Source of the DNA: Herbaspirillum sp. RV1423
GTDB lineage: Bacteria; Pseudomonadota; Gammaproteobacteria; Burkholderiales; Burkholderiaceae_D
Direction: 5' to 3'
Assembly: GCF_000577615.1 (NCBI RefSeq)
Contig: NZ_CBXX010000009.1
Coordinates: 62,001-126,000 of the forward strand
Length of the DNA stretch: 64,000 nucleotides
The translations under genes and the position numbers were made by a program. Below are positions 25,332-35,407 of the stretch, one piece after another. Within the stretch, counting starts at the first letter, position 1; each line of letters opens with the position of its first letter. Below the pieces are notes generated by a model. It had not been told where the DNA came from. It made no database searches and worked only from the letters and a program-made list of their open reading frames with translations.

Positions 25332-27920
25332 ATGCACCAGACATTACAGACTGCGGAGTTTTTGCGATACATGCCGGCCGTTGCGGTATGCGAACGCTCC
25401 TTGCGCGAACTCAATTTCGCATGGCGCCTGATCGAGTCGACGGCCAAAATGGTGTGCCCGGTGGAAGCCAAGACCATCTTGCCGACCATGAAGGTCACGC
25501 GCGAAGGCTTCAATCATCTGGAACAGCAACTGATCGCCAATCTGGTGCAGCAAAACATCACCAAGTCGGTGCAGGAGCTCGATTTTAAGGCGCAGGTGAT
25601 TATCGACATCGTGGTGCGCAACCTGTTCGAACGCACCGCCGATGTTGGTTTCCTGGCAATGGACGACGCCATCCGCGCCTTCATCCTGGATGAAGAACGC
25701 GACTCCGCCGAAATCGTCGAGCGGCTGCGCGCCTATCGCGACAAATATACGGTTTACGACGAAATCCTGATTCTCGACACGGAAGGCCGGATTCTCGCCA
25801 ACCTCGACAACGGCAATGAGGTCACGCGTTCTTTCGATCCGCTCGTGATGCAGACGCTGAAGTCGGACCATTACGTCGAAACCTTTGCGCAGTCGGACCT
25901 GCGCGCCGGACCGGAACGCGCGCTGATCTACTCGCACAAGATCGTCAATCCCGCCGACGGCGAAGCGATCGGCGTGTTGTGCCTGTGCTTCCCGATCGCG
26001 GTCGAGATGAAGGACGTCTTCGACGGCCTGCACAAGGACGGCGACCGCTCCGTCATGCTCATGCTGGACGAGGAGGGCTGCGTGATTTCCAGCAGCGACC
26101 CGGAGCACATCCCGGCCGGCCGCACCGTCCCGCTGGCGCTGGAGGGCGAATACCAGATCGTCATGTATGCCGGACGGGAATATCTCGCCCGCACTTGCGC
26201 GGCCCGCGATTATCAGGGCTACGGCGGCCCCGGCTGGTATGGCCATGTCATGATTTCCTGCGAAACCGCATTCCGCCGGGAGACCCTGGACGTCCTCGCC
26301 GGGCACGATCCGGCGGTGCTGCGCGGCGTGATGTCGCATGCCAAGTCGTTCTGCCCGCCGCTGCATAACGTCACGGTCATGGCGGAGTCGATCAATCATT
26401 CCCTGCGGCGGGTAGTGTGGAACGGCAAGATCATGTCTTCCGGCGAAGACCGCGATCTGCTGCGCCTGAAGTCGATCCTGCACGAGATCAGCCAGACCGG
26501 CGACGAAACCAACAGCATCTTCCGGGACTCGATCCAGGACCTGTATGCGACGGTCGTGTCGTCGAGCCTCCAGGACATGCAGTTCATCTCGCGCCTGATG
26601 ATCGACATCATGGACCGCAATCTCTACGAGCGCGCCAACGATTGCCGCTGGTGGGCGCTGACGCCGGACATCCGCCGCATTCTCGCGGATCGCAAGCGCA
26701 GCGCGGAAGATGCGCTGCGCATCACGCAGATCCTCGCATCGATCAACGGCCTCTATACCGCCTATGCAAGGCTGGTGGTGTTCGATGCCAACGGCGCCAT
26801 CGTCGCCGCATCGGATCCGCATGGCGACGGCCTCGACATGTCGGGACGCTCGATGGATGAAAGCCTGGTGCGCCGGACCTTGCAGTTGTCCGACAGCCAG
26901 GCTTATTGCGTATCGCCCTTCGAGCCGACCTGGCTGTACGGCGACCGGGCCACCTATATTTATTGCGCGGCGATTTTCCATCCGGACCATGCCGGACAGG
27001 CCGTCGGCGGCATCGGCATCGTATTCGACGCCGCCCCGGAATTCCGCAACATGCTGACGGCATCGCTGCCGGAGCAGGAACATGCCTTCGCCGCATATAC
27101 CGACCGCGACGGCAACGTCATCGCCAGCACGCATGACGACTATCCGCCGGGCAGCGTGCTGCGTCCCGCCGCCGCCGTCATGGAAGCCGGCAACGGCGTC
27201 AGCGCCGCCGCCATCCGCGTGCATCAGCAGCAATACATGATGGTCGGGAACACCACCTCGTTCGGCTATCGCGAATACAAGAATGCGGACAACTACGCCA
27301 ACGACGTCATCGCCATGATCTTTGTGCCGATCGGCGAACAGAACGACGAAACCGTCAGACAGACCGGATACACGCCGGTCGAGGTGATCGAACACAGCGG
27401 CGGCGCGCGCGAGTTCGCGACCGTACTGGTCGACGGCAACATCTTCGCCATGCCGGCGTCGAGCGTGGTCGAAGCGCTGGAAGCCGATCGCATGCTCACG
27501 GCCTCGACGCTCAAGCCGCTGATCGCGGGCGTCCTGAATTACCAGGACAACAGCGGCAGCGCATCGGCGTTCGTGCCTGTGATCGACATGCGGCAACTGC
27601 TGCACCCCGGCGCGCTCAAGCCCGAAGCGGCGAAGGAAATCGTCGTTGTACGGCACGGCCGCCATACGCTGGGATTGCTGGTCGACGACCTGCATAATGT
27701 GCTCGAGTTCGGCAACGCGCAGATCGATCCGCCGCTGCAGATGTTCGGCAAGCGCACCAACTACATCTGCAATATCATCCGCACGGCCAATTCGGGCCAG
27801 ATGATTCAGGTAGTGGATATCGAAAGCATCATCAACAACGTATTCGGCGGCAGCGTGGAGGATTTCACCTGCGAGGAAGTGCTGGAAGGGAAGGAAGTCG
27901 TTATCAGCGCAACGCTGTGA
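25332..27920 (+). CDS. Soluble double Cache-like sensor protein with C-terminal CheW domain
   Basis: 862 residues with no signal peptide or membrane helix. Two related halves: residues ~60-330 (KAQVIIDIVVRNLFERTADVGFLA) and ~390-680 (ISRLMIDIMDRNLYERANDCRWWA), each continuing into a PAS/Cache-like core (ILILDTEGRILANLD; LVVFDANGAIVAASD). The C-terminal ~170 residues are a CheW domain (FATVLVDGNIFAMPASSVVEALEA, VIDMRQLLHP, HTLGLLVDDLHNVLEF). There is no MCP signalling coiled coil. It may be a scaffold or adaptor that feeds a cytoplasmic signal directly to CheA (inference). Start chosen at ATG 25332, 5 bp after GAGGG and GTAGG. Confidence 0.8.
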   Translation: MHQTLQTAEFLRYMPAVAVCERSLRELNFAWRLIESTAKMVCPVEAKTILPTMKVTREGFNHLEQQLIANLVQQNITKSVQELDFKAQVIIDIVVRNLFERTADVGFLAMDDAIRAFILDEERDSAEIVERLRAYRDKYTVYDEILILDTEGRILANLDNGNEVTRSFDPLVMQTLKSDHYVETFAQSDLRAGPERALIYSHKIVNPADGEAIGVLCLCFPIAVEMKDVFDGLHKDGDRSVMLMLDEEGCVISSSDPEHIPAGRTVPLALEGEYQIVMYAGREYLARTCAARDYQGYGGPGWYGHVMISCETAFRRETLDVLAGHDPAVLRGVMSHAKSFCPPLHNVTVMAESINHSLRRVVWNGKIMSSGEDRDLLRLKSILHEISQTGDETNSIFRDSIQDLYATVVSSSLQDMQFISRLMIDIMDRNLYERANDCRWWALTPDIRRILADRKRSAEDALRITQILASINGLYTAYARLVVFDANGAIVAASDPHGDGLDMSGRSMDESLVRRTLQLSDSQAYCVSPFEPTWLYGDRATYIYCAAIFHPDHAGQAVGGIGIVFDAAPEFRNMLTASLPEQEHAFAAYTDRDGNVIASTHDDYPPGSVLRPAAAVMEAGNGVSAAAIRVHQQQYMMVGNTTSFGYREYKNADNYANDVIAMIFVPIGEQNDETVRQTGYTPVEVIEHSGGAREFATVLVDGNIFAMPASSVVEALEADRMLTASTLKPLIAGVLNYQDNSGSASAFVPVIDMRQLLHPGALKPEAAKEIVVVRHGRHTLGLLVDDLHNVLEFGNAQIDPPLQMFGKRTNYICNIIRTANSGQMIQVVDIESIINNVFGGSVEDFTCEEVLEGKEVVISATL

Positions 27921-28166
27921 ACGCTATGAAGACGCCAGAAAAATAACCAGGCCGATGATTGTCAACGTGCCCATGATCGAAACGATCTCATAGTCGGCAC
28001 AATCGGCGCTGCGTTACCCGATATCGCCCGCAGCGCAGATCCCGGTTCAGGTCTTCTTGCGGGACTTGTTCAAAGATGAGCAGGACGGCGGCGGGTAAGT
28101 AAACAGTAAGACAGCCTGGCCGATGATCGTGGCGCACTTTTCTTCAACACGATCCCGGGAGTCTTC

Positions 28167-28943
28167 ATGCAGCGTTATCAGTCAGTTCTTCGCATCATCG
28201 TACTTGGCGTTTCCATGGCAGGGGCCGCAGCGGCGCAGGCGCAGGAAACCGGCGACGCCGGTAAAACGCAGGAACCGACCTGGGGACTGGGTATCGGCGT
28301 CGGCGTGCAGCGCAGCCCTTATCGCGATTTCGGCAACAAGACCAGGGCGCTGCCGGTGATTTTGTACAATAGCGAACACTTTCGCGTGGCGGGCACGACC
28401 GCCGATGTCAAGCTCGGCAGCGTCGGCAGCTTCGATTTCACCTTGCGCGCGAAATATTCGGATGAAGGTTACAAGTCCGGCGACGCCAGCGTGCTCAACG
28501 GCATGGATGAGCGCAAGGACGGCTTCTGGCTCGGCGCCAGCGCCGCCTGGCGCACGCCGTTCGCCAGGCTGACGCTGGAATGGCTCAAGGATGCGTCCGG
28601 CAACAGCGGCGGCCAGACCGTCAAGCTGGGTGCGGAGCGCGGTTTTACTTCCGGCCGCGTCAAGTTCACGCCGCATCTCGGCGTGGCCTGGATGAACAGC
28701 GATTACGTGGATTACTACTATGGCGTCAAGCAGTCCGAAGTCGCCGCGACACGCGCGGCGTACAGCGGAAAATCGACCACCAACGCCAGCCTGGGTCTGC
28801 GCACCGACTACAGCCTGACCGCGGCGCAATCGCTGTTCCTGGACCTGAGCGTGACACACTACGGCAGCGCGATCACCGACAGCCCGCTGGTCGATCGTTC
28901 GACTTCGCCGTCGCTGCGGCTGGGGTATATCTACAAATTCTGA
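28167..28943 (+). CDS. MipA/OmpV-family outer-membrane protein
   Basis: 258 residues. Signal peptide ending AAAQAQE, then the MipA/OmpV pattern: WGLGIGVGVQRSPYRDFGNKTRALPVILYNSEHFRV at the mature N-terminus, alternating beta strands, and a C-terminal LRLGYIYKF with terminal Phe for outer-membrane assembly. Members scaffold murein enzymes (MipA) or act as stress-inducible outer-membrane proteins. It is 28 bp upstream of an OmpR-type regulator and kinase, an arrangement common for mipA-like genes. The 27921-28166 spacer shows no gene. Confidence 0.88.
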   Translation: MQRYQSVLRIIVLGVSMAGAAAAQAQETGDAGKTQEPTWGLGIGVGVQRSPYRDFGNKTRALPVILYNSEHFRVAGTTADVKLGSVGSFDFTLRAKYSDEGYKSGDASVLNGMDERKDGFWLGASAAWRTPFARLTLEWLKDASGNSGGQTVKLGAERGFTSGRVKFTPHLGVAWMNSDYVDYYYGVKQSEVAATRAAYSGKSTTNASLGLRTDYSLTAAQSLFLDLSVTHYGSAITDSPLVDRSTSPSLRLGYIYKF

Positions 28944-28971
28944 CACGGGGTTTCGACCCTGAAGGCTTGCA

Positions 28972-29670
28972 ATGAATCGCATCGCGCTGCTGGAAGATCA
29001 TGAACGGATGGCTGCACTGGTCGTGAAGGCGCTGGGTGCGGTGGGCATCGAAGTCGATGTCTACGCCACCATCGCGCATGCCGCCGACGGCTTTGCCCAG
29101 ATCGCCTACCCGTTGCTGGTGCTGGACCGCAGCCTGCCCGACGGCGACGGTCTGGAACTGGTCAAGCAGTTGCGCGCACGCGGGATCTTGACGCCCTGCC
29201 TCATGCTGACCGCGCGCGACGCTTTGCACGACCGCGTCGCCGGGCTGGAAGCCGGCGCCGACGATTACCTGCCGAAGCCGTTCTCGATGGAGGAATTGGT
29301 GGCGCGCGTGCGCGCGCTGATGCGGCGGCCGCCGCAGTTGCAAAGCCTGTCGCCCGAGTATGCCGGCATACTCGTCGATCCCGAAGCCGGGCGCATGCAT
29401 TGCGGCGAGGAATCGGTGTCGCTGGCCGCCGCCGAAATGCAGTTGATGCTGAGTCTGGTCAGGGCCGCCGGCAAGACGGTGCGGCGTTCCGCGCTTGAAG
29501 CCGCAGCATGGGGATTGTCCGAACCGGTCACGCCGAACGCGCTGGACGTGGCGCTGCATCGCCTGCGCCGCAAGCTCATGGCCATCGATTCGGCATTGCA
29601 GATCGCCAACATCCGCGGCCACGGTTACGCTTTGCAAGACGCCGACGCGGCTGGGCAGATACGCCCATGA
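28972..29670 (+). CDS. OmpR-family response regulator
   Basis: 232 residues. Receiver domain with acidic pocket ED at 8-9, phospho-acceptor Asp52 in LVLDRSLPDGDG, Thr in LMLTARD and Lys in YLPKPFS. The C-terminal winged helix contains SLAAAEMQLMLSLVRAAGKTVRRSALEAAAWG and NALDVALHRLRRKL, ending in IRGHGYAL. Its ATGA stop overlaps the kinase start by 4 bp. Likely regulates mipA and its own operon (inference from context). Confidence 0.92.
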   Translation: MNRIALLEDHERMAALVVKALGAVGIEVDVYATIAHAADGFAQIAYPLLVLDRSLPDGDGLELVKQLRARGILTPCLMLTARDALHDRVAGLEAGADDYLPKPFSMEELVARVRALMRRPPQLQSLSPEYAGILVDPEAGRMHCGEESVSLAAAEMQLMLSLVRAAGKTVRRSALEAAAWGLSEPVTPNALDVALHRLRRKLMAIDSALQIANIRGHGYALQDADAAGQIRP

Positions 29671-31046
29671 CCGCGGCAATCGCAAAGCCTGTCCGGCAGA
29701 CCAGCCTGTCGTATCGTCTGCTGACGACGACGGCGGTCGTGTTGGCGCTGATCAGCGGCATCGTCGTGCTGGCTATCGCCCTGTTGCTGCATTGGGGGCC
29801 GGAAGCCCTGATCGAGCGGGAACTCGATGTCAATGCCGAGCGCGTTGTCAAAGGGCTGGGCTACGATGCCGCTGGCATGCCTGACCGGCTGAAGATCGAT
29901 TACAAAATGCAGGCGGCCTATGACGCGCTGCGTGTCGATATGGTCTATCGCATCCTCGACCAGCGCGGCACGGTGCTGATGTCTTCGGACCATGTCGCGG
30001 ATGCATATGCTCCCGACGGCTTGTCTTTCAATCCGGCGCGCAGGCGCTTACGTCTGGTGCGCAACGGCGAGGCGCTGCAAGTGCTGACCATGCCGTTCAT
30101 GCATGGCGAGCGCCGCTTCTATGTGCAAATCATGCGTAGCGAACGCATCCATAAGGTAATGCTTGGCAGCGACAGCGAGAGGGGCCAGAGATTCGCCATC
30201 GCGGCCGCCCTGATTGCCATGCTGCTGTTCAGCGTGGTGGTGGTGGCGACGCTGCATCGCACGCTCAAGCCGTTGCGCAAGGCCTCGGCCGCCGCGGCGC
30301 AGATCCAGCTCGACAACCTGTCGGCGCGGCTGTCGCTCGATGGCGTGCCGACCGAATTGGCGCCGCTGTTCAACGCTTTCAATCTGGCCTTGCAGCGTCT
30401 CGACGACGGCTACCGCGCCCAGCGTGAATTCCTCGCCACCGCCGCGCATGAACTCAAGACGCCGCTGGCCCTGATGCGCGGCCAGATCGAACTGGACCAA
30501 TCCGGCAACCGCGCCGGCCTGCTCATGGATCTCGATCACATGACGCGTCAGGTGCATCAGTTGCTGCATCTGGCCGAGGTCAGCGAACGGCAGAATTATG
30601 CGATGGAAGAGATCGACGCCGGCGATGTCGCGGCGGCGGCAGCGGCGCAACTGGAACGTCTGGCGCAGCGGCTGGAGGTGCGCGTGGTGACTGCCGCACA
30701 CGATACTTCGGCGGTGGTCGCGGCCGACCGCGGCGCTCTGTTCGTCCTGCTGCGCAACCTGATCGAGAACGCCATTCACCATGCCCCCGCCGGCAGCGCC
30801 GTCGACGTCGACGTGAGCCCCATGGGCATTGCCGTCAGGGATGTCGGTCCCGGCATTCCCGAGGACGCCATGCCTTTGCTGTTCCGGCGCTTCTGGCGCG
30901 GCCCGCACCGGCGCGACCAGGGTGCCGGACTGGGGCTGTCGATCTGCGAAGAAATCGCGCGGGCGCACGGCTGGACGTTGCGGGCGGAAAACGCCGCGCC
31001 CGGCGCGCGCTTCGTCGTGGCGTTCCCGTCCGCGCCCGCCGCATAG
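29667..31046 (+). CDS. Sensor histidine kinase
   Basis: 459 residues. Membrane helices at ~19-42 and ~178-200 bracket a periplasmic sensor of ~135 residues; a HAMP-like linker (LRKASAAAAQIQLDNLSARL) leads to HisKA with FLATAAHELKTPLALMRGQIEL and HATPase_c with LLRNLIENAIHHA, VRDVGPGIPED and GAGLGLSICEEIARAHG. Partner of the preceding OmpR-type regulator. The stimulus is unknown; association with mipA suggests an envelope cue. Confidence 0.92.
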   Translation: MTAAIAKPVRQTSLSYRLLTTTAVVLALISGIVVLAIALLLHWGPEALIERELDVNAERVVKGLGYDAAGMPDRLKIDYKMQAAYDALRVDMVYRILDQRGTVLMSSDHVADAYAPDGLSFNPARRRLRLVRNGEALQVLTMPFMHGERRFYVQIMRSERIHKVMLGSDSERGQRFAIAAALIAMLLFSVVVVATLHRTLKPLRKASAAAAQIQLDNLSARLSLDGVPTELAPLFNAFNLALQRLDDGYRAQREFLATAAHELKTPLALMRGQIELDQSGNRAGLLMDLDHMTRQVHQLLHLAEVSERQNYAMEEIDAGDVAAAAAAQLERLAQRLEVRVVTAAHDTSAVVAADRGALFVLLRNLIENAIHHAPAGSAVDVDVSPMGIAVRDVGPGIPEDAMPLLFRRFWRGPHRRDQGAGLGLSICEEIARAHGWTLRAENAAPGARFVVAFPSAPAA

Positions 31047-31189
31047 GCCGGCAGCGCCGGTATTTGGTTGTTGTAACGCCAATTTTTTCGCATGGTGGGA
31101 AAGCGGCCGCAAGGTGTCCGCTTTACTACAGACATGCGGCGTGCTTTTCTATATCATCCGGCCTTTGCAAAAATACGGCAGGGATAAGC

Positions 31190-32440
31190 ATGTCAGACGC
31201 TTGCGGCGTGGATTTCGGCACTTCCAATTCCACCATGGGCTGGAGCAGGCAGGGACAACCTTCCTTGCTGGCGCTGGAAGACGGCAAGATGACCTTGCCG
31301 TCGGTGGTGTTCTTCAACGCCGACGAAAACGAATTCAGCTACGGCCGCGCCGCCTTGGCGACCTACCTGGCCGGCTACGAGGGCCGCCTGATGCGTTCGC
31401 TCAAGAGCCTGCTCGGTTCCGGCATGATCGACGGCCAGACCGAGGTCGGCGGCCGCGCGTTGCCGTTTCGCGCCTTGCTGTCGCAATTCATCGGCGAGTT
31501 GAAGCAGCGCGGCGAGCGCGCCGCCGGCCGCGGTTTCGACAGCGTGGTGCTGGGCCGCCCGGTGTACTTCGTCGACGACAACGCCGACGCCGACCGGCTG
31601 GCGCAAGACACGCTCGAAGAAATCGCGCGCGCGGTCGGGTTCCGCCATATCGACTTCCAGTACGAACCGATCGCCGCCGCCTTCGATTACGAATCCACCA
31701 TTGCCCGCGAAGAGCTGGTGCTGATCGCCGACATCGGCGGCGGCACTTCCGACTTTTCGCTGGTGCGCCTGTCCCCTGAGCGTGCAAAAAAGACCGAGCG
31801 CCGCGACGATATCCTTGCCAACGGCGGCGTTCACATCGGCGGCACCGACTTCGACAAATACCTCAGCCTGTCCGGCGTCATGCCGCTGCTGGGCCTGGGC
31901 GGCAAGCTCAGCAGCAACAGCGAAGTGCCGTCGAGCTATTACTTCAATCTGGCGACCTGGCACACCATCAACGTGATCTACACGCGCAAGTCCTGGCAGC
32001 AATTGCAGGATGTCTATCGTGAAGTCGCCGAGCGCGACAAGTTCGCCCGCCTGCTCGACCTGGTCGAACAGCGCGCCGGTCACTGGCTGGCGTTGCAGGT
32101 CGAGGCCGCCAAGATCGGTCTGTCGGCGGAAGAATCGATCGCACTGGAACTCGACCGCCTGCGTCCGCCCGACACGGTGCATCTGTCCCGCGCCGATTTC
32201 GACGCCAGCATCGATCATCTGGTGGCGTCGGTCGAGCAGACCGTCGGCAAGCTGCTGGTCGATGCCGGCGTCGGCGCCGACGCCATCGATTCGGTATTCT
32301 TCACCGGCGGCTCCAGCGGCGTGCCGCTGTTGCGCAAGCGCATCGCCGCACTGGTGCCCAACGCTCGTCAGGTCGAAGGCGACCTGTTCGGCAGCATCGG
32401 CTCCGGGCTTGCTTTGGATGCCGTGCGGAAATTTTGCTGA
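31190..32440 (+). CDS. Hsp70-family protein, YegD-like
   Basis: 416 residues. Actin-like ATPase fold: phosphate-1 motif CGVDFGTSNSTMGW at residues 5-18, phosphate-2 motif LIADIGGGTSDFSLV, and the adenosine motif SVFFTGGSSGVPLLR near residue 365. It lacks the DnaK substrate-binding and lid domains, which matches YegD and related short Hsp70 homologues of unknown role. The frame is open further upstream, but GGGATAAGC before ATG 31190 supports this start. Repeat copy D begins 30 bp after the stop. Confidence 0.88.
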   Translation: MSDACGVDFGTSNSTMGWSRQGQPSLLALEDGKMTLPSVVFFNADENEFSYGRAALATYLAGYEGRLMRSLKSLLGSGMIDGQTEVGGRALPFRALLSQFIGELKQRGERAAGRGFDSVVLGRPVYFVDDNADADRLAQDTLEEIARAVGFRHIDFQYEPIAAAFDYESTIAREELVLIADIGGGTSDFSLVRLSPERAKKTERRDDILANGGVHIGGTDFDKYLSLSGVMPLLGLGGKLSSNSEVPSSYYFNLATWHTINVIYTRKSWQQLQDVYREVAERDKFARLLDLVEQRAGHWLALQVEAAKIGLSAEESIALELDRLRPPDTVHLSRADFDASIDHLVASVEQTVGKLLVDAGVGADAIDSVFFTGGSSGVPLLRKRIAALVPNARQVEGDLFGSIGSGLALDAVRKFC

Positions 32441-32469
32441 TTTTTTCCTGACGCCTCTTCAACGATACT

Positions 32470-32578
32470 GTCGTCCCGGCGCACGCCGGGACCCAGCGTC
32501 GTTTGCCATTGATCGCGCGACCATGCGCGGCGCCGACGCGCGGTACGCCGCTGGGTCCTGACTTTCGTCAGGACGACG
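32470..32578. repeat. Dispersed double-hairpin intergenic repeat, copy D
   Basis: Begins GTCGTCCCGGCGCACGCCGG and ends CTGGGTCCTGACTTTCG then TCAGGACGACG. Opposite orientation to copies A and B, like copy C. It occupies most of the 185-bp gap between the Hsp70-like gene and the cyclase gene. Confidence 0.8.
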
Positions 32579-32625
32579 GGTTGTTGGTAATACGTTCTCC
32601 CACGTAAATTCCATTGTGATCGGCC

Positions 32626-34932
32626 ATGACTGCTGGCATCATCGCAACAAAATATTCTCAGGGGAAAGCTGTGCGTCGTCTCTTCGCAAAACATGGTGCG
32701 CGCTGGCTGCTGGCGCTGGTGTTGACGCTGCTGGCAGGCGCCCAGGTGATGGGCATGCTGCCGGCGCTGCTCACGGACCGCATCGACCTGTTCTTCTACG
32801 ACATGCGCATGCGCATCGCCAAGGTCGAGACCGACCCGCGCATCGTCATCGTCGACATCGATGAGAAGAGCATCGCCGAAATCGGCCGCTGGCCGTGGAG
32901 CCGCGACGTCGTCGCCGAGCTCATCGGCAAGATGGCCGACGGCTACGAGGCGCAGACGATCGCTTTCGACGTGCTGTTCGCCGAACCCGACAACAGCTCC
33001 GGCTACGCCACCCTGGAAAACCTTGCACAAGGTGAACTGAAGTCGCTGCCGCAGTTCGGCCGGCAATTGCAGGCGCTCAGGCCCAAACTCGATTTCGATG
33101 CGCGCATGGCGACGGCCATCCGGGGCCGGCCTGTGGTGATGGGCTACAACCTGTCCAACGAACCGGACGCCATCGCCAAAGGCCGTTTGCCCAGGCCGGT
33201 ATTCACCACGGCCGATCTGGGCGGCCGCCGTCTTGATGTCACTCACTGGAAAGCCTATGGCGCCAATCTGCCGCAGTTGCAGGACGCGGCCGGCGCCGGC
33301 GGCTTTTTCAATCCGCTGCTGGACAGCGACGGCCTGATCCGCAAGGTGCCGTTGATCGCGCAGGTGGGCGACAACTTCTATGAATCGCTGGCGCTGTCGG
33401 CCGCGCGCATGGCCCTGGGCGCCAAACGCATGAAACCGATTTTCCTGCAGCAGGATGCGGTGCTGTCGGAGCAGCAGTTGCGCGATTACGGCGCGCTCGA
33501 ATCGATTGCGCTCGACACCAGGCCGCGTCCGACGTTCATCCCGGTCGAGCGCCACCTGACCACGCTGGTGACCTATCGCGGGCGCGGCGGCGTGCATGGC
33601 GGCGCGTTCCGCTACGTATCGGCGGTCGACATCCTCAAGGGCCGCATTCCCAAGAACGACCTGGCCGGCCGCATCCTGCTGGTCGGCACCACCGTGCCGG
33701 GCTTGTACGATTTGCGGGCGACGCCGGTCAGTCCGAACTATCCCGGCGTCGAGATCCACGCCAACATCATCGCCTCCATCCTCGACGGCGACTTCAAGCA
33801 GCGGCCCGAATTCGCCGTCGGCTTCGACCTCGTGCAGATCGTCGCCATCGGCCTGGTGCTGGGACTGCTGCTGCCCCTGCTCGGTCCCCTATGGGCCATC
33901 GTGCTGTCGTCGGCGGCGGCATTCGGCATCGGCGCCTTCAACTTCTGGCTGTACGACAGCGCCGGACTGGTGCTGCCGATGGCGACCGCCTTGCTGCTGA
34001 TCGCCGCGCTGTTCATCTGCAACCTCGGCTGGGGTTACCTGTTCGAATACCGCAACCGCCGCGCCATCGTCAATCTGTTCGGCGAATACGTCGCGCCGGA
34101 ACTGGTCGCCGAAATGGCCGCCAACCCGACCCACTACAACATGGAAGGGGAGAGCCGCGAACTGACCGTGATGTTCTCCGACGTGCGCGGCTTCACCACG
34201 ATTTCCGAAGGCTTGCCTCCGAACGAATTGCGCGAATACATCAACGCCTACCTGACCGCGATGTCGGAAGACATCCGCGGCAATCGCGGCACGCTCGACA
34301 AATACATCGGCGATGCCGTGATGGCGTTCTGGGGCGCGCCGGTCGCATTGCCCGATCACGCCGCGCGCGCGGTGGCGACGGCGCTCAAGATGCAGCAGAC
34401 CGTCGTCACCCTGAATCAGGATTTCCTCAAACGCAACTGGCCGCCGCTGAAGATCGGCATCGGCCTCAATACCGGCGCCATGCGCGTGGGCGACATGGGG
34501 TCCAAGATTCGCAGGGCGTACACGGTGATGGGCGATGCGGTCAACCTGTCGTCGCGGCTGGAATCGATCACCAAAGTCTACGGCGTCGGCGTGCTGGTCG
34601 GACAGGCCACGCGCGCCGCCGCGCCGCAGTTCGCCTATCGCGAACTGGACAGCGTGCGCGTCAAGGGCAAGAACGAGCCGGTGCCGATTTTCGAACCGCT
34701 GGGACTGGAAGCCGAGCTGACGCCGATGCAGCGCGAGCAGCTCGACAAATGGCATGCGGCGCTGGCGCTGGTGCGTCGGCAACAATGGGATCAGGCCGAA
34801 CAAGCCATCCTTGCTTTGCAGCAAGAACAGCCGCACGGTTTGTACGAACTCTACCTGCAACGCATCGCCTATTTCCGTGCGCATCCTCTGCCTGCGGACT
34901 GGGATGGCGTGACCACGTTCGAGACGAAATGA
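32626..34932 (+). CDS. CHASE2-domain adenylate cyclase (class III)
   Basis: 768 residues. N-terminal membrane helix (~27-50), a large periplasmic CHASE2 domain (RIVIVDIDEKSIAEIGRWPWSRDV; VLFAEPD; GGFFNPLLDSDGLIRKVPL), three membrane helices (~400-475), and a class III cyclase domain from ~505. Metal Asp519 (FSDVRGFTT) and Asp563 (YIGDAVMAFWG) are present. Lys559 (LDKYIGD) and Asp637 (VMGDAVNLSSRLE) are the residues that favour ATP over GTP, so cAMP is the expected product. A C-terminal ~60-residue helical tail follows. Alternative start ATG exists only downstream of the helix, so 32626 is kept. A cAMP-type phosphodiesterase gene lies at 42158. Confidence 0.9.
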   Translation: MTAGIIATKYSQGKAVRRLFAKHGARWLLALVLTLLAGAQVMGMLPALLTDRIDLFFYDMRMRIAKVETDPRIVIVDIDEKSIAEIGRWPWSRDVVAELIGKMADGYEAQTIAFDVLFAEPDNSSGYATLENLAQGELKSLPQFGRQLQALRPKLDFDARMATAIRGRPVVMGYNLSNEPDAIAKGRLPRPVFTTADLGGRRLDVTHWKAYGANLPQLQDAAGAGGFFNPLLDSDGLIRKVPLIAQVGDNFYESLALSAARMALGAKRMKPIFLQQDAVLSEQQLRDYGALESIALDTRPRPTFIPVERHLTTLVTYRGRGGVHGGAFRYVSAVDILKGRIPKNDLAGRILLVGTTVPGLYDLRATPVSPNYPGVEIHANIIASILDGDFKQRPEFAVGFDLVQIVAIGLVLGLLLPLLGPLWAIVLSSAAAFGIGAFNFWLYDSAGLVLPMATALLLIAALFICNLGWGYLFEYRNRRAIVNLFGEYVAPELVAEMAANPTHYNMEGESRELTVMFSDVRGFTTISEGLPPNELREYINAYLTAMSEDIRGNRGTLDKYIGDAVMAFWGAPVALPDHAARAVATALKMQQTVVTLNQDFLKRNWPPLKIGIGLNTGAMRVGDMGSKIRRAYTVMGDAVNLSSRLESITKVYGVGVLVGQATRAAAPQFAYRELDSVRVKGKNEPVPIFEPLGLEAELTPMQREQLDKWHAALALVRRQQWDQAEQAILALQQEQPHGLYELYLQRIAYFRAHPLPADWDGVTTFETK

Positions 34933-34940
34933 TCGGGCAC

Positions 34941-34956
34941 GACGATCACGATCGTC
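34941..34956. other. Short hairpin after the cyclase gene
   Basis: GACGATC-AC-GATCGTC, perfect 7-bp arms, 8 bp after the cyclase stop. No T-run follows. The 34933-35407 spacer (475 bp) also holds the palindromic motif at 34972 and AAAATCG-A-CGATTTT at 35031-35045, and no convincing gene. Confidence 0.4.
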
Positions 34957-34971
34957 TCATTCCGCACGTTT

Positions 34972-34991
34972 AATTTCCGAGTGGAAATTTT
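34972..34991 (+). promoter_or_regulatory. AATTTCC-GAGT-GGAAATT palindrome, shared motif copy 1
   Basis: Inverted repeat of 7-bp arms. The 16-mer TCCGAGTGGAAATTTT (34976-34991) recurs with one mismatch at 42974-42989, in front of the HD-GYP gene. Candidate operator upstream of the two-partner secretion genes. Confidence 0.4.
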
Positions 34992-35407
34992 ACCGACGAT
35001 CCGTTGTAAGTTAAGCCAAAACCGATACCGAAAATCGACGATTTTTGTCGACAGGAAATAGACTCCCTCTCTATACTTCACGGTATGTCGCGCCGTTCAG
35101 GGACGGGGGCGCGATATGGTGGTTGTCGGCGGTTGTCGTTGCAATGCCGGGAGCAGCAGGCGCGAAGAAACAGGATGCGCCGGATTCTCGCGCGCGGCGA
35201 TGATGATTGCCATCGCACAATATTTTCTCCTCCGAATCGTCGTTCGCCACGCAGAAATGCGCGGTCGTTTGCGGAAGATTCGGCGAGTGGAGATACGGGG
35301 CTGCCGGCGTGAGCGCACGCCGGCGGAAAGAGGGTAGGGAAGTTCACGATAAATCGAGACGATGGCCGCTTGCTGTGGGCCGCTGTCGTCCTGAACCAAG
35401 CAAAAAA

